Below, one piece after another: positions 37,401-45,340 of a DNA stretch of 64,000 nt. The stretch is from Pareuzebyella sediminis (lineage in GTDB: Bacteria; Bacteroidota; Bacteroidia; Flavobacteriales; Flavobacteriaceae). The DNA lies in assembly GCF_008367235.1 (NCBI RefSeq), contig NZ_VTZS01000002.1, forward strand, positions 868,001 to 932,000. Direction: 5' to 3'. Position 1 is the first letter of the stretch; every line of letters begins with the position of its first letter. Under the pieces are notes generated by a model. It was not told where the DNA came from. It made no database searches and saw only the letters and a program-made list of their open reading frames with translations. A program made the position numbers and the translations under genes.

Positions 37401-37448
37401 GCCAAAGAGGCCGAGAGCAATTCATCGGTACGCACTGATGGAAATTAA
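34425..37448 (+). CDS. large exported TPR protein
   Basis: A 1007-residue protein with a signal peptide (MLKKITALFPILLGTVFLGIS-Q) followed throughout by TPR and similar helix pairs, for example YYLGYMAYQQDDYDAANQRF and YHLAECYLKLDKKQEALNAF, spaced about 34-37 residues. It has no other domain. It is probably a periplasmic scaffold. It is followed 53 bp later by a plugless TonB-receptor-like barrel, an arrangement that suggests the two form a complex at the outer membrane; that is an inference. The ATG at 34425 is the first in frame. Confidence 0.85.
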   Translation: MLKKITALFPILLGTVFLGISQETKIYTHAQKDYQDALALYNNEQYQAAQSIFAKVKQTTKDIETKANSAYYEANAAVRLNQLGADRLMEDFVENYPTSTKRNSAFVDVAEYYFETGKYPYALKWYNKVDQKALSPKERNKFDFNYGYSLFTSGKGKEAERYLQKVENSPVYGSQAKYYLGYMAYQQDDYDAANQRFDQIKDPEILEEKMDYYQADMNFKLGKFDEAIALAKKQMAKGDRKERSELSKIIGESYFNLEQYADAIPYLEDYKGKQGRWSNTDYYLLGYSYYKQDDFANAIQQFNKIIDGTNSVSQNAYYHLAECYLKLDKKQEALNAFRNASQMDFSPEIAKDAYLNYARLSYEIGNPYEPVPQVISEYLQQYPDDSHTQEMQELLVDSYITSKNFEGALELLERNRNYASKATYQKVAYYRGIELFMNGEYLEAAENFEKSLDNAEDATFKARASYWKAESEYLLNRFSEALVNYIQFQQNPMARATEEYADLDYNLAYTYFKLKDYVNAIAYFTNFTETRPEDNQKLYDGYLRLGDSYFVTSKYWPAIETYNKALALTGPEKDYAAYQKALSYGFVDRRDTKMEELRTFISAYPKSTLKDDALFELANTLVASGQEQQGIQMYDRMIGEFRGSSLVPQAMMRQGLVHYNASRNEQALERFKTVVRDFPNTQEAIQAVATAKLIYVDMGRVDEYAQWVKNVDFVEVTDAELDNATFESADKQNLEGKKEAAIRGYENYIKQFPNGLNAVRANFNLAQLYFLKSEKDKALPHYKFVADKAGSEYAEQALTRVCEIYIGNKDYESALPYLERLENQADIQQNRTFAQSNLMKGYYEQKNYDQTLAYAEKVLATPTIDNRIKSDAQIMIARSAIATGNEVKAEQAYREVLQIASGATAAEALYYDAYFKNKAENYEDSNTAVQKLAKDYASYKEWGGRGLIIMAKNFYALGDAYQATYILDSVIANFTQYPELVSEAKGELLIIKAKEAESNSSVRTDGN

Positions 37449-37501
37449 AAAACCAAGGAAAAAAAGTGAGTCAGAACAACGGTAGACCAAAGGAACAATA
37501 T

Positions 37502-39256
37502 ATGCATACCTACATAAAAATTTTAATAATTCTATTTCTGGGTTCCACTCAGGTAATCGTGGCACAAGAAGAGGATACCGATGACATCGGAACCGAAACC
37601 GTTACAGTGACCAAGGCTTACACTCCTACGATTTCCGATGCTTTCAAGATCAAATCCGTACCTGACCTTAACGATTCGATCGTACTGCAAAAAAAATCTA
37701 TCGAGTATAATATATTCTCTGTTCCTGTAGCTTCTACTTTTACCCCTGCCAAAGGTAAAGCTACGTCCGTGAAGAAAACACCCCCCCCTATACTCTACAA
37801 CTCATATGCATCGGCCGGAGGGGGAAACCCCGCCAATCTTATGGCAAAATTTTATACCAGCCGAACTATAGATCGTGAGTCCGGGTATACAGTGGGCTTG
37901 GAGCATAACTCGTCCCGTGGTGACATCAAAGGAACCGCATTGGATAATATTTATTCCAATACCGAGCTTGATGCTGCTTATAAGAAAAGAGATAGGGACT
38001 TTGATTGGGGAGTCGATATCGGTGCCAAACATCAGTTGTACAATTGGTACGGAATACCCAATGGGGTATTTACCGAGCAGACGGTCAATTCAATTGACGA
38101 ACGGCAAAATTATTTTATGGCGGAGGCCGCTGGCCACATTAATGTGGAGGATGCTTACTTTGAGAATGCGAGTTTACAATATAGGCGTTTCTGGGATGTC
38201 GTAAAATCGGGAGAGAATAGGGCAATTTTCAATACGGGCTTTGCCTTTCCGGTTGCCGATGAATCTTTTGGAATAAAGGCCAAAGTAGACTACGTAAATG
38301 GGAGCTTTGAGAACGCCGACTTAAATAACCCGACAAATACCCTTGGTATAGAGTACAGTCAACTACAAGTTGGCTTGAATCCCAGTTTGACCTTAATGGC
38401 AGATGATCTGGCGCTTGTTCTTGGGGTTAATCTAGTTTATGGATTGGACGCAGAGAATAAAGAGAACAACTTTTATATTTATCCCGCAGTTACCGCATCG
38501 TACCGTTTACTTGACGAATTGGCTATCGCATATGGCGGTATAGAAGGGGAGCTCGAACAGAATTCATATTACGATTTCGTACAAGCTAATCCTTTCGTTT
38601 CACCCACATTGACAATTACCCCTACAGATAGGAAATACGACGGCTATCTGGGGCTGAGGGGGCAGTTGTTACCGAATCTCAGCTATAACGTCAAGGCCTC
38701 GTACACCGCTGAGAACAGGAAGCCTCTTTTTAAATTGAACCCCCAAAATACCTTTAGGGATGATGAAAAAGGTTATTATTATGGCAATTCTTTCGAAGTA
38801 TTTTACGACGACCTAAAGACCATCGGTGTACTTGGCGAACTGAATGTCGATGTCAACCGTAATTTTACCTTGGGAGTCAATGTTCAGTATTTTAATTATA
38901 CGACGGAAACCGATAATCCTGCTTGGAATTTGCCTGATATCACAGGGTCGTTGTTCATGGATTATCAAATTGGCGAAAAGTGGTATGCAGGTGCTAATTT
39001 ATTTTACGTGGGCACTCGGGAAGATGTTGCCACCATAGCGGATCAAAGTGGAATTCCCACCAACTTTACACCAACCCTTATAGAGCTTGATTCTTATTTT
39101 GATGCCAATGCACATGTTGGTTACCGGTGGAACGAACAATTATCTATTTTCCTCAAAGCCGCTAATATTGCCAATAACAACTATCAACGTTGGGCCAATT
39201 ACCCTGTGCAAGGCCTCCAAATATTAGGCGGACTCACCTATAAGTTTGACTTTTAA
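37502..39256 (+). CDS. TonB-receptor-like beta-barrel without plug
   Basis: A 584-residue protein: signal peptide (MHTYIKILIILFLGSTQVIVAQ), then a short ETVTVTKAYTPTISDAF box reminiscent of the plug start, then directly ~450 residues of amphipathic strands with aromatic ends (ending GLTYKFDF). A whole TonB-dependent receptor needs a ~150-residue plug, which is not there. I chose the ATG at 37502 (AAAGGAA site 8 bp before) over a GTG at 37466. It is cotranscribed with the TPR gene upstream. Its role is unknown; TPR-barrel pairs of this kind recur in Bacteroidota. Confidence 0.75.
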   Translation: MHTYIKILIILFLGSTQVIVAQEEDTDDIGTETVTVTKAYTPTISDAFKIKSVPDLNDSIVLQKKSIEYNIFSVPVASTFTPAKGKATSVKKTPPPILYNSYASAGGGNPANLMAKFYTSRTIDRESGYTVGLEHNSSRGDIKGTALDNIYSNTELDAAYKKRDRDFDWGVDIGAKHQLYNWYGIPNGVFTEQTVNSIDERQNYFMAEAAGHINVEDAYFENASLQYRRFWDVVKSGENRAIFNTGFAFPVADESFGIKAKVDYVNGSFENADLNNPTNTLGIEYSQLQVGLNPSLTLMADDLALVLGVNLVYGLDAENKENNFYIYPAVTASYRLLDELAIAYGGIEGELEQNSYYDFVQANPFVSPTLTITPTDRKYDGYLGLRGQLLPNLSYNVKASYTAENRKPLFKLNPQNTFRDDEKGYYYGNSFEVFYDDLKTIGVLGELNVDVNRNFTLGVNVQYFNYTTETDNPAWNLPDITGSLFMDYQIGEKWYAGANLFYVGTREDVATIADQSGIPTNFTPTLIELDSYFDANAHVGYRWNEQLSIFLKAANIANNNYQRWANYPVQGLQILGGLTYKFDF

Positions 39257-39379
39257 TATTTGAAAAGGAATGCCTTTGTGTATGAACCGATTTTTAGGTG
39301 CGTTCATCCATGGTGGTCCTTATAATTTTCTAACAATGATTATTTTCGTTGAACTTTTGTAGAAAAAATAATCTTAGTA

Positions 39380-40855
39380 ATGCCTCAATCAATGGCCGTT
39401 CATTTGAAAATCCGCTTTTGCTTTCTAGGGCTTTTAGGGCCGGAGTTTTATAGAAAGGCCTTGGGAACGGTTTTTTTGGCGCTCCTATTTTTGGTCTCGT
39501 GTAAGTCTGACGATACGGTAATCTCCGCTGAGAATGATACCGACGGTGATGGTATTTATGATGAACAGGAATCGTTGAACGGTACGAACAAGGGTAACCC
39601 TTGTGATCCCAAGCAAAATCCCGATTACACGGGTTACGATTCAAATAATCCGATTTGGATGGGTGCCGATTGCGATGTTGATGGCATAACCAATGGGCAA
39701 GAGCTGGCCGACAATACGAACCCTTATGTCAACGAGAAAAAAGATACGGATGGCGATGGAGTTCCAGATTTTGAAGAAGTGGCCAATGGTACGGATAGCA
39801 ATGACCCTTGTGACCCCTTACAGGATGAGGAATATCAAAATTACAATACTACAAATACCCTATGGTCAAGCTCTGATTGCGACGGAGATGGTATTAGCAA
39901 TGGCGATGAGGTCTCCAGTAATACCAACCCTTACTTGGATGAAACAATTTTCGCCATTCCCGAATTTTTACCCACCTTATCAGAATTGCGATTATTCAAA
40001 GGTAGTCTTGAAGATTTGATAACCAATGGAGCTACATATGAGTATACCTTGTCAACACCTCTTTACAGTGATTACGCCCATAAGCTTCGTACAATATCAC
40101 TTCCTCAAGACAGTCAAATAATTTATCAGGGGGAAGGTTTGTTGGAATTTCCCGATAATACCGTAATCAGTAAAACTTTCTATTACTTTATTGATGAACG
40201 CAATCCATCCTTGGGAAAAAAATTAATAGAAACCCGCATACTGATTAAAATGAACGGTGTTTGGGAGTTGGGAAATTATCTTTGGAATGAAGAACAGACC
40301 GAGGCAGTTTTAAGTAATGATGCTCCTACGGTTAGGGTCGATTGGATCGATAGTCAAGGGGTAGGTAATACGGTAGATTATAAAGTGCCCTTTGCTATCA
40401 ATTGCACCCAATGCCATAACGTAAACGATGTTTCAAAACCCATTGGTCCAAAGGCCAGAAATTTGAATACGGTTTTGAACGGAAAAAATCAGTTACAGTA
40501 TTTTATTGACGAGGGATTATTGGTCAATGCCCCTGCCGTATCTGAAATAGCAGGCTTACCGGATTGGTCTAACCAGTCTGAATTTTCCTTGGAAGAAAGG
40601 GCCCGAGCCTATATGGATATCAATTGTGCCCATTGTCATCAACCCGGCGGTTATCGCACTTCAAGTGAGCCCAATAGGCCGGATTTTCGGTATGAGACCA
40701 CTTTTGAAAACAGTCTCATCTATGATTTTAGGGCCGATATTCGAGATAGGGTCAAAACTTCCCCCGATTTCGGGGCCTCAATGCCCTTATTGGGAGTAAC
40801 AGAGCTTCATTCGGAAGGGGTACAGCTCATTCAGGAGTATATCGATTCGTTGTAG
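39380..40855 (+). CDS. thrombospondin-type-3 / diheme cytochrome c fusion lipoprotein
   Basis: A 491-residue lipoprotein (lipobox FLVSC). Residues ~50-190 hold three calcium-type Asp-rich blocks (DTDGDGIYDEQE, DTDGDGVPDFEE, DCDGDGISNGDE) of thrombospondin type 3. The rest, from about residue 195, resembles the HNE_0200/SO2930-type diheme cytochromes: LFKGSLEDL and TPLYSDYAHKLR, then two heme motifs, CTQCH (Cys342, Cys345, His346) and CAHCH (Cys416, Cys419, His420). It would be a surface or periplasmic electron carrier on a calcium-stiffened stalk. The family name is from memory; the motifs are seen directly. Confidence 0.82.
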   Translation: MPQSMAVHLKIRFCFLGLLGPEFYRKALGTVFLALLFLVSCKSDDTVISAENDTDGDGIYDEQESLNGTNKGNPCDPKQNPDYTGYDSNNPIWMGADCDVDGITNGQELADNTNPYVNEKKDTDGDGVPDFEEVANGTDSNDPCDPLQDEEYQNYNTTNTLWSSSDCDGDGISNGDEVSSNTNPYLDETIFAIPEFLPTLSELRLFKGSLEDLITNGATYEYTLSTPLYSDYAHKLRTISLPQDSQIIYQGEGLLEFPDNTVISKTFYYFIDERNPSLGKKLIETRILIKMNGVWELGNYLWNEEQTEAVLSNDAPTVRVDWIDSQGVGNTVDYKVPFAINCTQCHNVNDVSKPIGPKARNLNTVLNGKNQLQYFIDEGLLVNAPAVSEIAGLPDWSNQSEFSLEERARAYMDINCAHCHQPGGYRTSSEPNRPDFRYETTFENSLIYDFRADIRDRVKTSPDFGASMPLLGVTELHSEGVQLIQEYIDSL

Positions 40856-40965
40856 TCCGTTAGAATTGGAGCTTTAGAATCTTCATATAGGGTAGCTTTA
40901 AGTGTGCAAGATTCAGAGCCTTCCCATAATTCCTTATTTTTAATACGTTATTTAAATGATTCGAT

Positions 40966-42069
40966 GTGATACCAAAATGCGGGAGATATTTTCTTACAAT
41001 GCTTTTTTTATTTCAAGGTTTGGGTATTGTTGTCTCCCAGAATTTGGTAAGAAACCCAAGTTTTGAGTATTACAAAGATTGCCCGAAAAGGTTGGGAAAT
41101 TTCACAGCTGACGTGATATCTTGGTCTACCCCAACCGAGGGTACTACCGATTATTTTAACTCCTGTAGTGTAGTCATGGGTGCCCCTGAAAATTTCAATG
41201 GCAATCAACAAGCCGAATTCGGAAAAGGATACTGTGGACTGTATGTTTACGCTCCCGATGATTATCGTGAATACCTGCAGGCAGAACTCACCGACACGCT
41301 CAAAAAGGGTAAGGAATACCGTGTGTCATTCTATGTGAGTCTTGCCGAGCGGTCCGACTTCGCTGTGAATGAATTTGGGTTATTGTTCGCTCAAGACAGT
41401 TTGAAAATATCGACGACCAAATCGCTGTCCAAAGGATTATTATACCAAAAAAAGGGGAACATCTATACCGCTTTGGAAATCAATTATCCGAAGTTTTTTT
41501 CCGATACCAAGAATTGGACCTTGGTTACTACACAATTTATCGCAAAGGGTACGGAAAAATATTTGGTACTGGGCAATTTTAAGAATAACGACCGTACACG
41601 ACTTTTGAAGACAAAGCGGAACGCAGAACGAGGTGCTTATTATTATATAGATATGGTTGCTGTAACAGGCATTGAGAATAGGCTATCACAGGAGCAAAGC
41701 ATTGAGGAGACCGACTTTACAATAAATGAGCCCTTTATTTTTAAAAATGTCTTGTTTGATTTTGATGAGTTTCGATTGCACGAACCCGCAAAAAAGGAGC
41801 TGGAAGGTATTAGAGCCTATCTTATAGACCATCCAGAACTTTTTATTACCATCAATGGGCATTGTGATGCTACGGGAGACCAAAGCTATAATCAGAAACT
41901 GTCAGAACTACGGGCCAAGGCCGTTGCTCAATATTTAATGTTAATCGGTGTTTCGGGACAACAAATAACTTGGGCCGGTGCTGGGGGTAATCATCCTATT
42001 GCTCCCAATACCACTCGTGAAGGTAGAAGAAAGAATAGAAGGGTAGAATTTGTTATTGCGCGCAGGTAG
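40966..42069 (+). CDS. OmpA-family peptidoglycan-binding protein
   Basis: A 367-residue protein. After a signal (ending VVSQN) comes a ~200-residue galactose-binding-like beta domain (NLVRNPSFEYY, KGKEYRVSFYVSLAE). Residues ~255-365 form an OmpA C-terminal domain: VLFDFDEFRLHEPA, INGHCDATGDQSYNQKLSELRA, GAGGNHP, RRKNRRVEFV. The OmpA domain binds the peptidoglycan peptide, linking the outer membrane to the wall. The start is GTG at 40966, which keeps a basic n-region; an ATG at 40999 is an alternative. A strong terminator follows. Confidence 0.87.
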   Translation: MIPKCGRYFLTMLFLFQGLGIVVSQNLVRNPSFEYYKDCPKRLGNFTADVISWSTPTEGTTDYFNSCSVVMGAPENFNGNQQAEFGKGYCGLYVYAPDDYREYLQAELTDTLKKGKEYRVSFYVSLAERSDFAVNEFGLLFAQDSLKISTTKSLSKGLLYQKKGNIYTALEINYPKFFSDTKNWTLVTTQFIAKGTEKYLVLGNFKNNDRTRLLKTKRNAERGAYYYIDMVAVTGIENRLSQEQSIEETDFTINEPFIFKNVLFDFDEFRLHEPAKKELEGIRAYLIDHPELFITINGHCDATGDQSYNQKLSELRAKAVAQYLMLIGVSGQQITWAGAGGNHPIAPNTTREGRRKNRRVEFVIARR

Positions 42070-42079
42070 AACCATTATT

Positions 42080-42113
42080 AAAAAGGCCCGCTAAAGCAGC
42101 GGGCCTTTTTTTT
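42080..42113. terminator. bidirectional terminator
   Basis: AAAAAGGCCCGCT-AAA-GCAGCGGGCCTTTTTTTT: a GC-rich stem with A and T tracts on either side, between two convergent genes (40966 and 42134). Confidence 0.9.
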
Positions 42114-42133
42114 GACATTTTCGTTGAACGGTA

Positions 42134-42922
42134 TTAATAATCGGAATATTCGGTGGGATACAATAGCAGGATATCGGCCTTACTCACGTTATTCTGGTAA
42201 TGGGTATCCGATTTCAACTCTTTCCATTTGTCGGAGGTAAAGAAGGTCTCCCAAATCTCATCACGTTTTTCCATATTGGGGTAGGTGGTCATATACATCA
42301 AATTGGGCATGCTATCTCCCGAAATCACTTCTGCATAAAAAACGGCGTTGGCATCAATTGCCTCGAATAGCTCGACCTCTCCTCCCGTATTAAACATATC
42401 TACCTTGTTCTTGTACAGCGCCTCGGTGGATGATTCGTAGCTGCGAAGTTCGTATACCCGGTCTTTTCTCGGACCTGATAAAGGTGAAGGTTTCATCTTT
42501 GGCATATCTACAAAAGCACGCATAAGGGTCGAATTTATACGTTCATAAGGGGGATCGTCATACGACGCCTCAATATAGCTTTTACCGGAAGAAAGATAAC
42601 TTTTATCCTGAGCCAAAGCGTCTTCCAGAGTTGCGAATTGTTCCAAAGATTGAAAAGGAATTAGAACGAATATTTTATTGGCTATTAGAAAATTATTGGG
42701 CCTATATTTGAAAACACCGACATTTTCAATACCGGCACGTTTTAAAGCAGGCAAGTAGGCCTCTTTTAAAAAGCTATCCATTCGGGTCTCTTGCTTTTCA
42801 TTTTTTAGGGTGTAGGTCTTTAACTGATAAAATTCACGGTTTTGTTCTTGTGCGAAGGCCGTAATTACCACCGCAAAGGTCAAGAAGAATAAAAAAAGGT
42901 CTTTTGTTATTGATTTTTTCAT
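42134..42922 (-). CDS. NIPSNAP-family protein, exported
   Basis: A 262-residue protein: signal peptide (MKKSITKDLFLFFLTFAVVITAFAQ) followed by two ferredoxin-like halves, with YQLKTYTLKN and VYELRSYESS as the paired starts and a TYPNMEKRDEIWETFFTSDKW end block, typical of NIPSNAP. Function in bacteria is not established. It is transcribed alone. Confidence 0.85.
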   Translation of the reverse strand: MKKSITKDLFLFFLTFAVVITAFAQEQNREFYQLKTYTLKNEKQETRMDSFLKEAYLPALKRAGIENVGVFKYRPNNFLIANKIFVLIPFQSLEQFATLEDALAQDKSYLSSGKSYIEASYDDPPYERINSTLMRAFVDMPKMKPSPLSGPRKDRVYELRSYESSTEALYKNKVDMFNTGGEVELFEAIDANAVFYAEVISGDSMPNLMYMTTYPNMEKRDEIWETFFTSDKWKELKSDTHYQNNVSKADILLLYPTEYSDY

Positions 42923-42991
42923 AAGAAAGTAAATTAGTGTGTATAAACTTAAGGAAGATTGAAATGATAACCTAAACGACGATTACTTTTG

Positions 42992-43204
42992 TCAAACATC
43001 GCTTGTCCTGAATTCTAAAATATCTCCCGGTTGACAATCTAAAGCTTCGCAAATCGCCTCCAAAGTGCTAAAACGTATGGCTTTTGCCTTACCTTGTTTT
43101 AGAATGGAAAGATTCGAAAGTGTAATTCCTACCTTTTCAGAGAGTTCGGTCAATGACATTTTACGTTGTGCCAAAACGACATCAAGGTTCACTATTATAG
43201 CCAT
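42992..43204 (-). CDS. XRE-family HTH regulator
   Basis: A 70-residue helix-turn-helix protein: LTELSEKVGITLSNLSILKQ (helices 2-3) and FSTLEAICEALDCQPGDIL, the XRE/Cro pattern of the YozG-like group. It lies 9 bp after a DUF2975 membrane protein gene, a common pair in which the small regulator and the membrane protein are coexpressed. Targets are unknown. Confidence 0.88.
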   Translation of the reverse strand: MAIIVNLDVVLAQRKMSLTELSEKVGITLSNLSILKQGKAKAIRFSTLEAICEALDCQPGDILEFRTSDV

Positions 43205-43213
43205 AAATCAAAT

Positions 43214-43858
43214 TTAAATGGTCAGGTCATTTTCATTCTTCAATTGGGCACCTATTCGAAAGGCTTCTGCAATAACTAAAAGAAAAAGGAAAAACAGAAT
43301 ATATTCCCATTGTGCAAAAGTGTAAAAACTAATTTTAGTAAAGTGGACGCCAGGAAAAACTAGCTTGTCCGCCAAATATGAAGCGGATATAAGAAAGTAT
43401 ATTTTTTCAACCATAAAAGCCAATATGAACAATAGCGCCATATTGCGCATGCGAACCGCATTGCGAGCTACTAAAAACCGACCGGTTTTGGCAGCCTCAA
43501 GTATTTGACAGACAAGTTTAATGATGAATAGTATACAAAGGGATACTGCAACGGTAACCAGTTTAGAAAGAATTACGCTTGTCAGGGAAAATGATGTGCT
43601 ATTGATGAATCCCTTACCATTGTAAAGTGTGAAGCGTGTTGAAGTGGTATCGCCATTATTCACAAAATTTCCGGTTTCACTGAATGTAAAGGTGACGGGG
43701 AGATTGGCGTAATTCGTCGGTTCTTTTGAAAATAGTTGAATGATTCCTATTGCAATATAGATAATCAGTGCTATAGTAACGAGCAAAAAAAGACCTCTAA
43801 ATGCGACGAGTAGAAAATTGATAAGAGGTGAGGTGGGAGTCGAAAGGGTTTGTTTCAT
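43214..43858 (-). CDS. DUF2975 membrane protein
   Basis: A 214-residue membrane protein with four hydrophobic segments (near residues 14-38, 92-115, 135-155, 180-205) and the family core GRFLVARNAVRMRNMALLF. I chose the ATG at 43858 (MKQTLS) over an upstream frame that reaches 43909. It pairs with the XRE regulator 9 bp downstream. DUF2975/HTH pairs are often involved in stress or membrane responses; nothing here is specific. Confidence 0.8.
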   Translation of the reverse strand: MKQTLSTPTSPLINFLLVAFRGLFLLVTIALIIYIAIGIIQLFSKEPTNYANLPVTFTFSETGNFVNNGDTTSTRFTLYNGKGFINSTSFSLTSVILSKLVTVAVSLCILFIIKLVCQILEAAKTGRFLVARNAVRMRNMALLFILAFMVEKIYFLISASYLADKLVFPGVHFTKISFYTFAQWEYILFFLFLLVIAEAFRIGAQLKNENDLTI

Positions 43859-44003
43859 TTTAAATAATTTTTTCTTTCCGTAAAGAAACAAAAAATTATT
43901 GATAAACAATAAATATTAATTGATTAACAGCTAATATTGGAATTGTCATAGATTGCATGCACCTCTTTGTTCAAAACCGTTACCTTTACCGAAATTGAAA
44001 CGA

Positions 44004-44765
44004 ATGGATCTTAATCTAGCCGTACTTATAGACGGAGACAATATTCCCTCGGCCTACGTGAAGGAAATGATGGAGGAAATCGCAAAATACGGTAATCCAA
44101 CCATTAAGCGTATTTATGGGGATTGGACAAATCCACGCTTGGGCAAATGGAAAAATATTTTGTTAGAGAACGCGATTACCCCGATTCAGCAATATGGATA
44201 CACCCAAGGAAAAAACGCTACGGATTCTGCCATGATAATCGATGCAATGGATATCTTGTATTCGGGCAAGGTGAATGGTTTTTGTATCGTGAGCAGCGAT
44301 AGTGATTTTACGCGTCTGGCGACCCGTCTTCGAGAAGCGGGTATGCAGGTTTTTGGTATAGGCGAAAAGAAAACACCTAATCCTTTTATAGTCGCTTGCG
44401 ACAAATTTATATATATCGAAATTTTAAAGGCCGAGGCCGAAGAAGACGCTCCTAGTGATACAAAGGGGAAGTCTGCGGTCAAAAGTAGCGTTGATAAAGT
44501 AACCCCAAAGGTTATTAAGTTAATAGCCTCGACCATCGATGATGTCGCAGATGACGATGGCTGGGCATTTCTAGGTGATGTAGGTAGTCTTTTACAGAAG
44601 AAACAGCCCAATTTCGATTCCCGAAACTATGGTTTTCAAAAACTGACACCCTTGATCAATTCGATAAGTTCGATTGAGGTTGAGCGCCGAGAGGATGCCA
44701 AAGGCCGTAAGAAACTGATATATGTACGTATAAAGGAAAAACCAACAAGGGCGTCAAGAAGATAG
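44004..44765 (+). CDS. NYN-LOTUS domain protein
   Basis: A 253-residue protein: an N-terminal NYN (PIN-like) domain with the acidic residues of LIDGDN, NATDSAMIIDAMD and VSSDSDFTRLATRLRE (residues ~5-150), then a linker and a C-terminal LOTUS/OST-HTH domain (about residues 175-248). NYN domains are metal-dependent ribonucleases and LOTUS domains bind RNA, so an RNA-cleaving or RNA-binding role is likely. The start at 44004 (MDLNLAVLIDG) matches the family. Confidence 0.88.
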   Translation: MDLNLAVLIDGDNIPSAYVKEMMEEIAKYGNPTIKRIYGDWTNPRLGKWKNILLENAITPIQQYGYTQGKNATDSAMIIDAMDILYSGKVNGFCIVSSDSDFTRLATRLREAGMQVFGIGEKKTPNPFIVACDKFIYIEILKAEAEEDAPSDTKGKSAVKSSVDKVTPKVIKLIASTIDDVADDDGWAFLGDVGSLLQKKQPNFDSRNYGFQKLTPLINSISSIEVERREDAKGRKKLIYVRIKEKPTRASRR

Positions 44766-44835
44766 TATGGTTTTTATACTTCTAAATGTCTATATTTAGA
44801 GAAATATTTACATTTTACAAATAGCAATTATAATT

Positions 44836-45258
44836 ATGAAGAATACTAATACCGTGAGAGGTTTTTTATCCCTGGCCGTAGCGATTTTATGCTTACATAC
44901 GGCCTTTTGTAATATCACGATACAGAATTATATGTTGGAATATGATGAAGTAATGGCCGAGAGCGATGTAATAGGTACTTGGCGGTATACAGTTGACAAT
45001 GTTCCACCCGAATACCGCACGGGTGTACTTTCTATTTTGAATGAAAATGGAGCATATGTCGTTCAGGTGCAATTGAAAGCTGGCACCTTGAAAGCAGAGA
45101 ATATTTCTGTAGAAGGAAATAAAATTAGGTTCAAAATCTATCTAGAAGGTAGTCCCGTTTCGGTCGAGCTTATGGCCTCCGAAGATAAAATAAAGGGAAG
45201 TAGCTCCTCTTCCGAAGGAACTTACACTATCAAGGGAGAGCGGGTGAAACCACAGTAA
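44836..45258 (+). CDS. exported protein of unknown function
   Basis: A 140-residue protein with a signal peptide (residues ~1-26, ending TAFCN) and a beta-rich mature part beginning VIGTWRYTVDNVPPEYRTG, resembling small lipocalin-like or calycin folds but with no definite family. Residues SSSSSEGTY near the end are low-complexity. No operon partner is evident. Confidence 0.55.
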   Translation: MKNTNTVRGFLSLAVAILCLHTAFCNITIQNYMLEYDEVMAESDVIGTWRYTVDNVPPEYRTGVLSILNENGAYVVQVQLKAGTLKAENISVEGNKIRFKIYLEGSPVSVELMASEDKIKGSSSSSEGTYTIKGERVKPQ

Positions 45259-45340
45259 GACTACATATTCTTACCTCAAAGCTTTCTTTTGGGTAGACGG
45301 GTCAAATACCATATGTTTTTAACTCCATATATTTCTTGTT

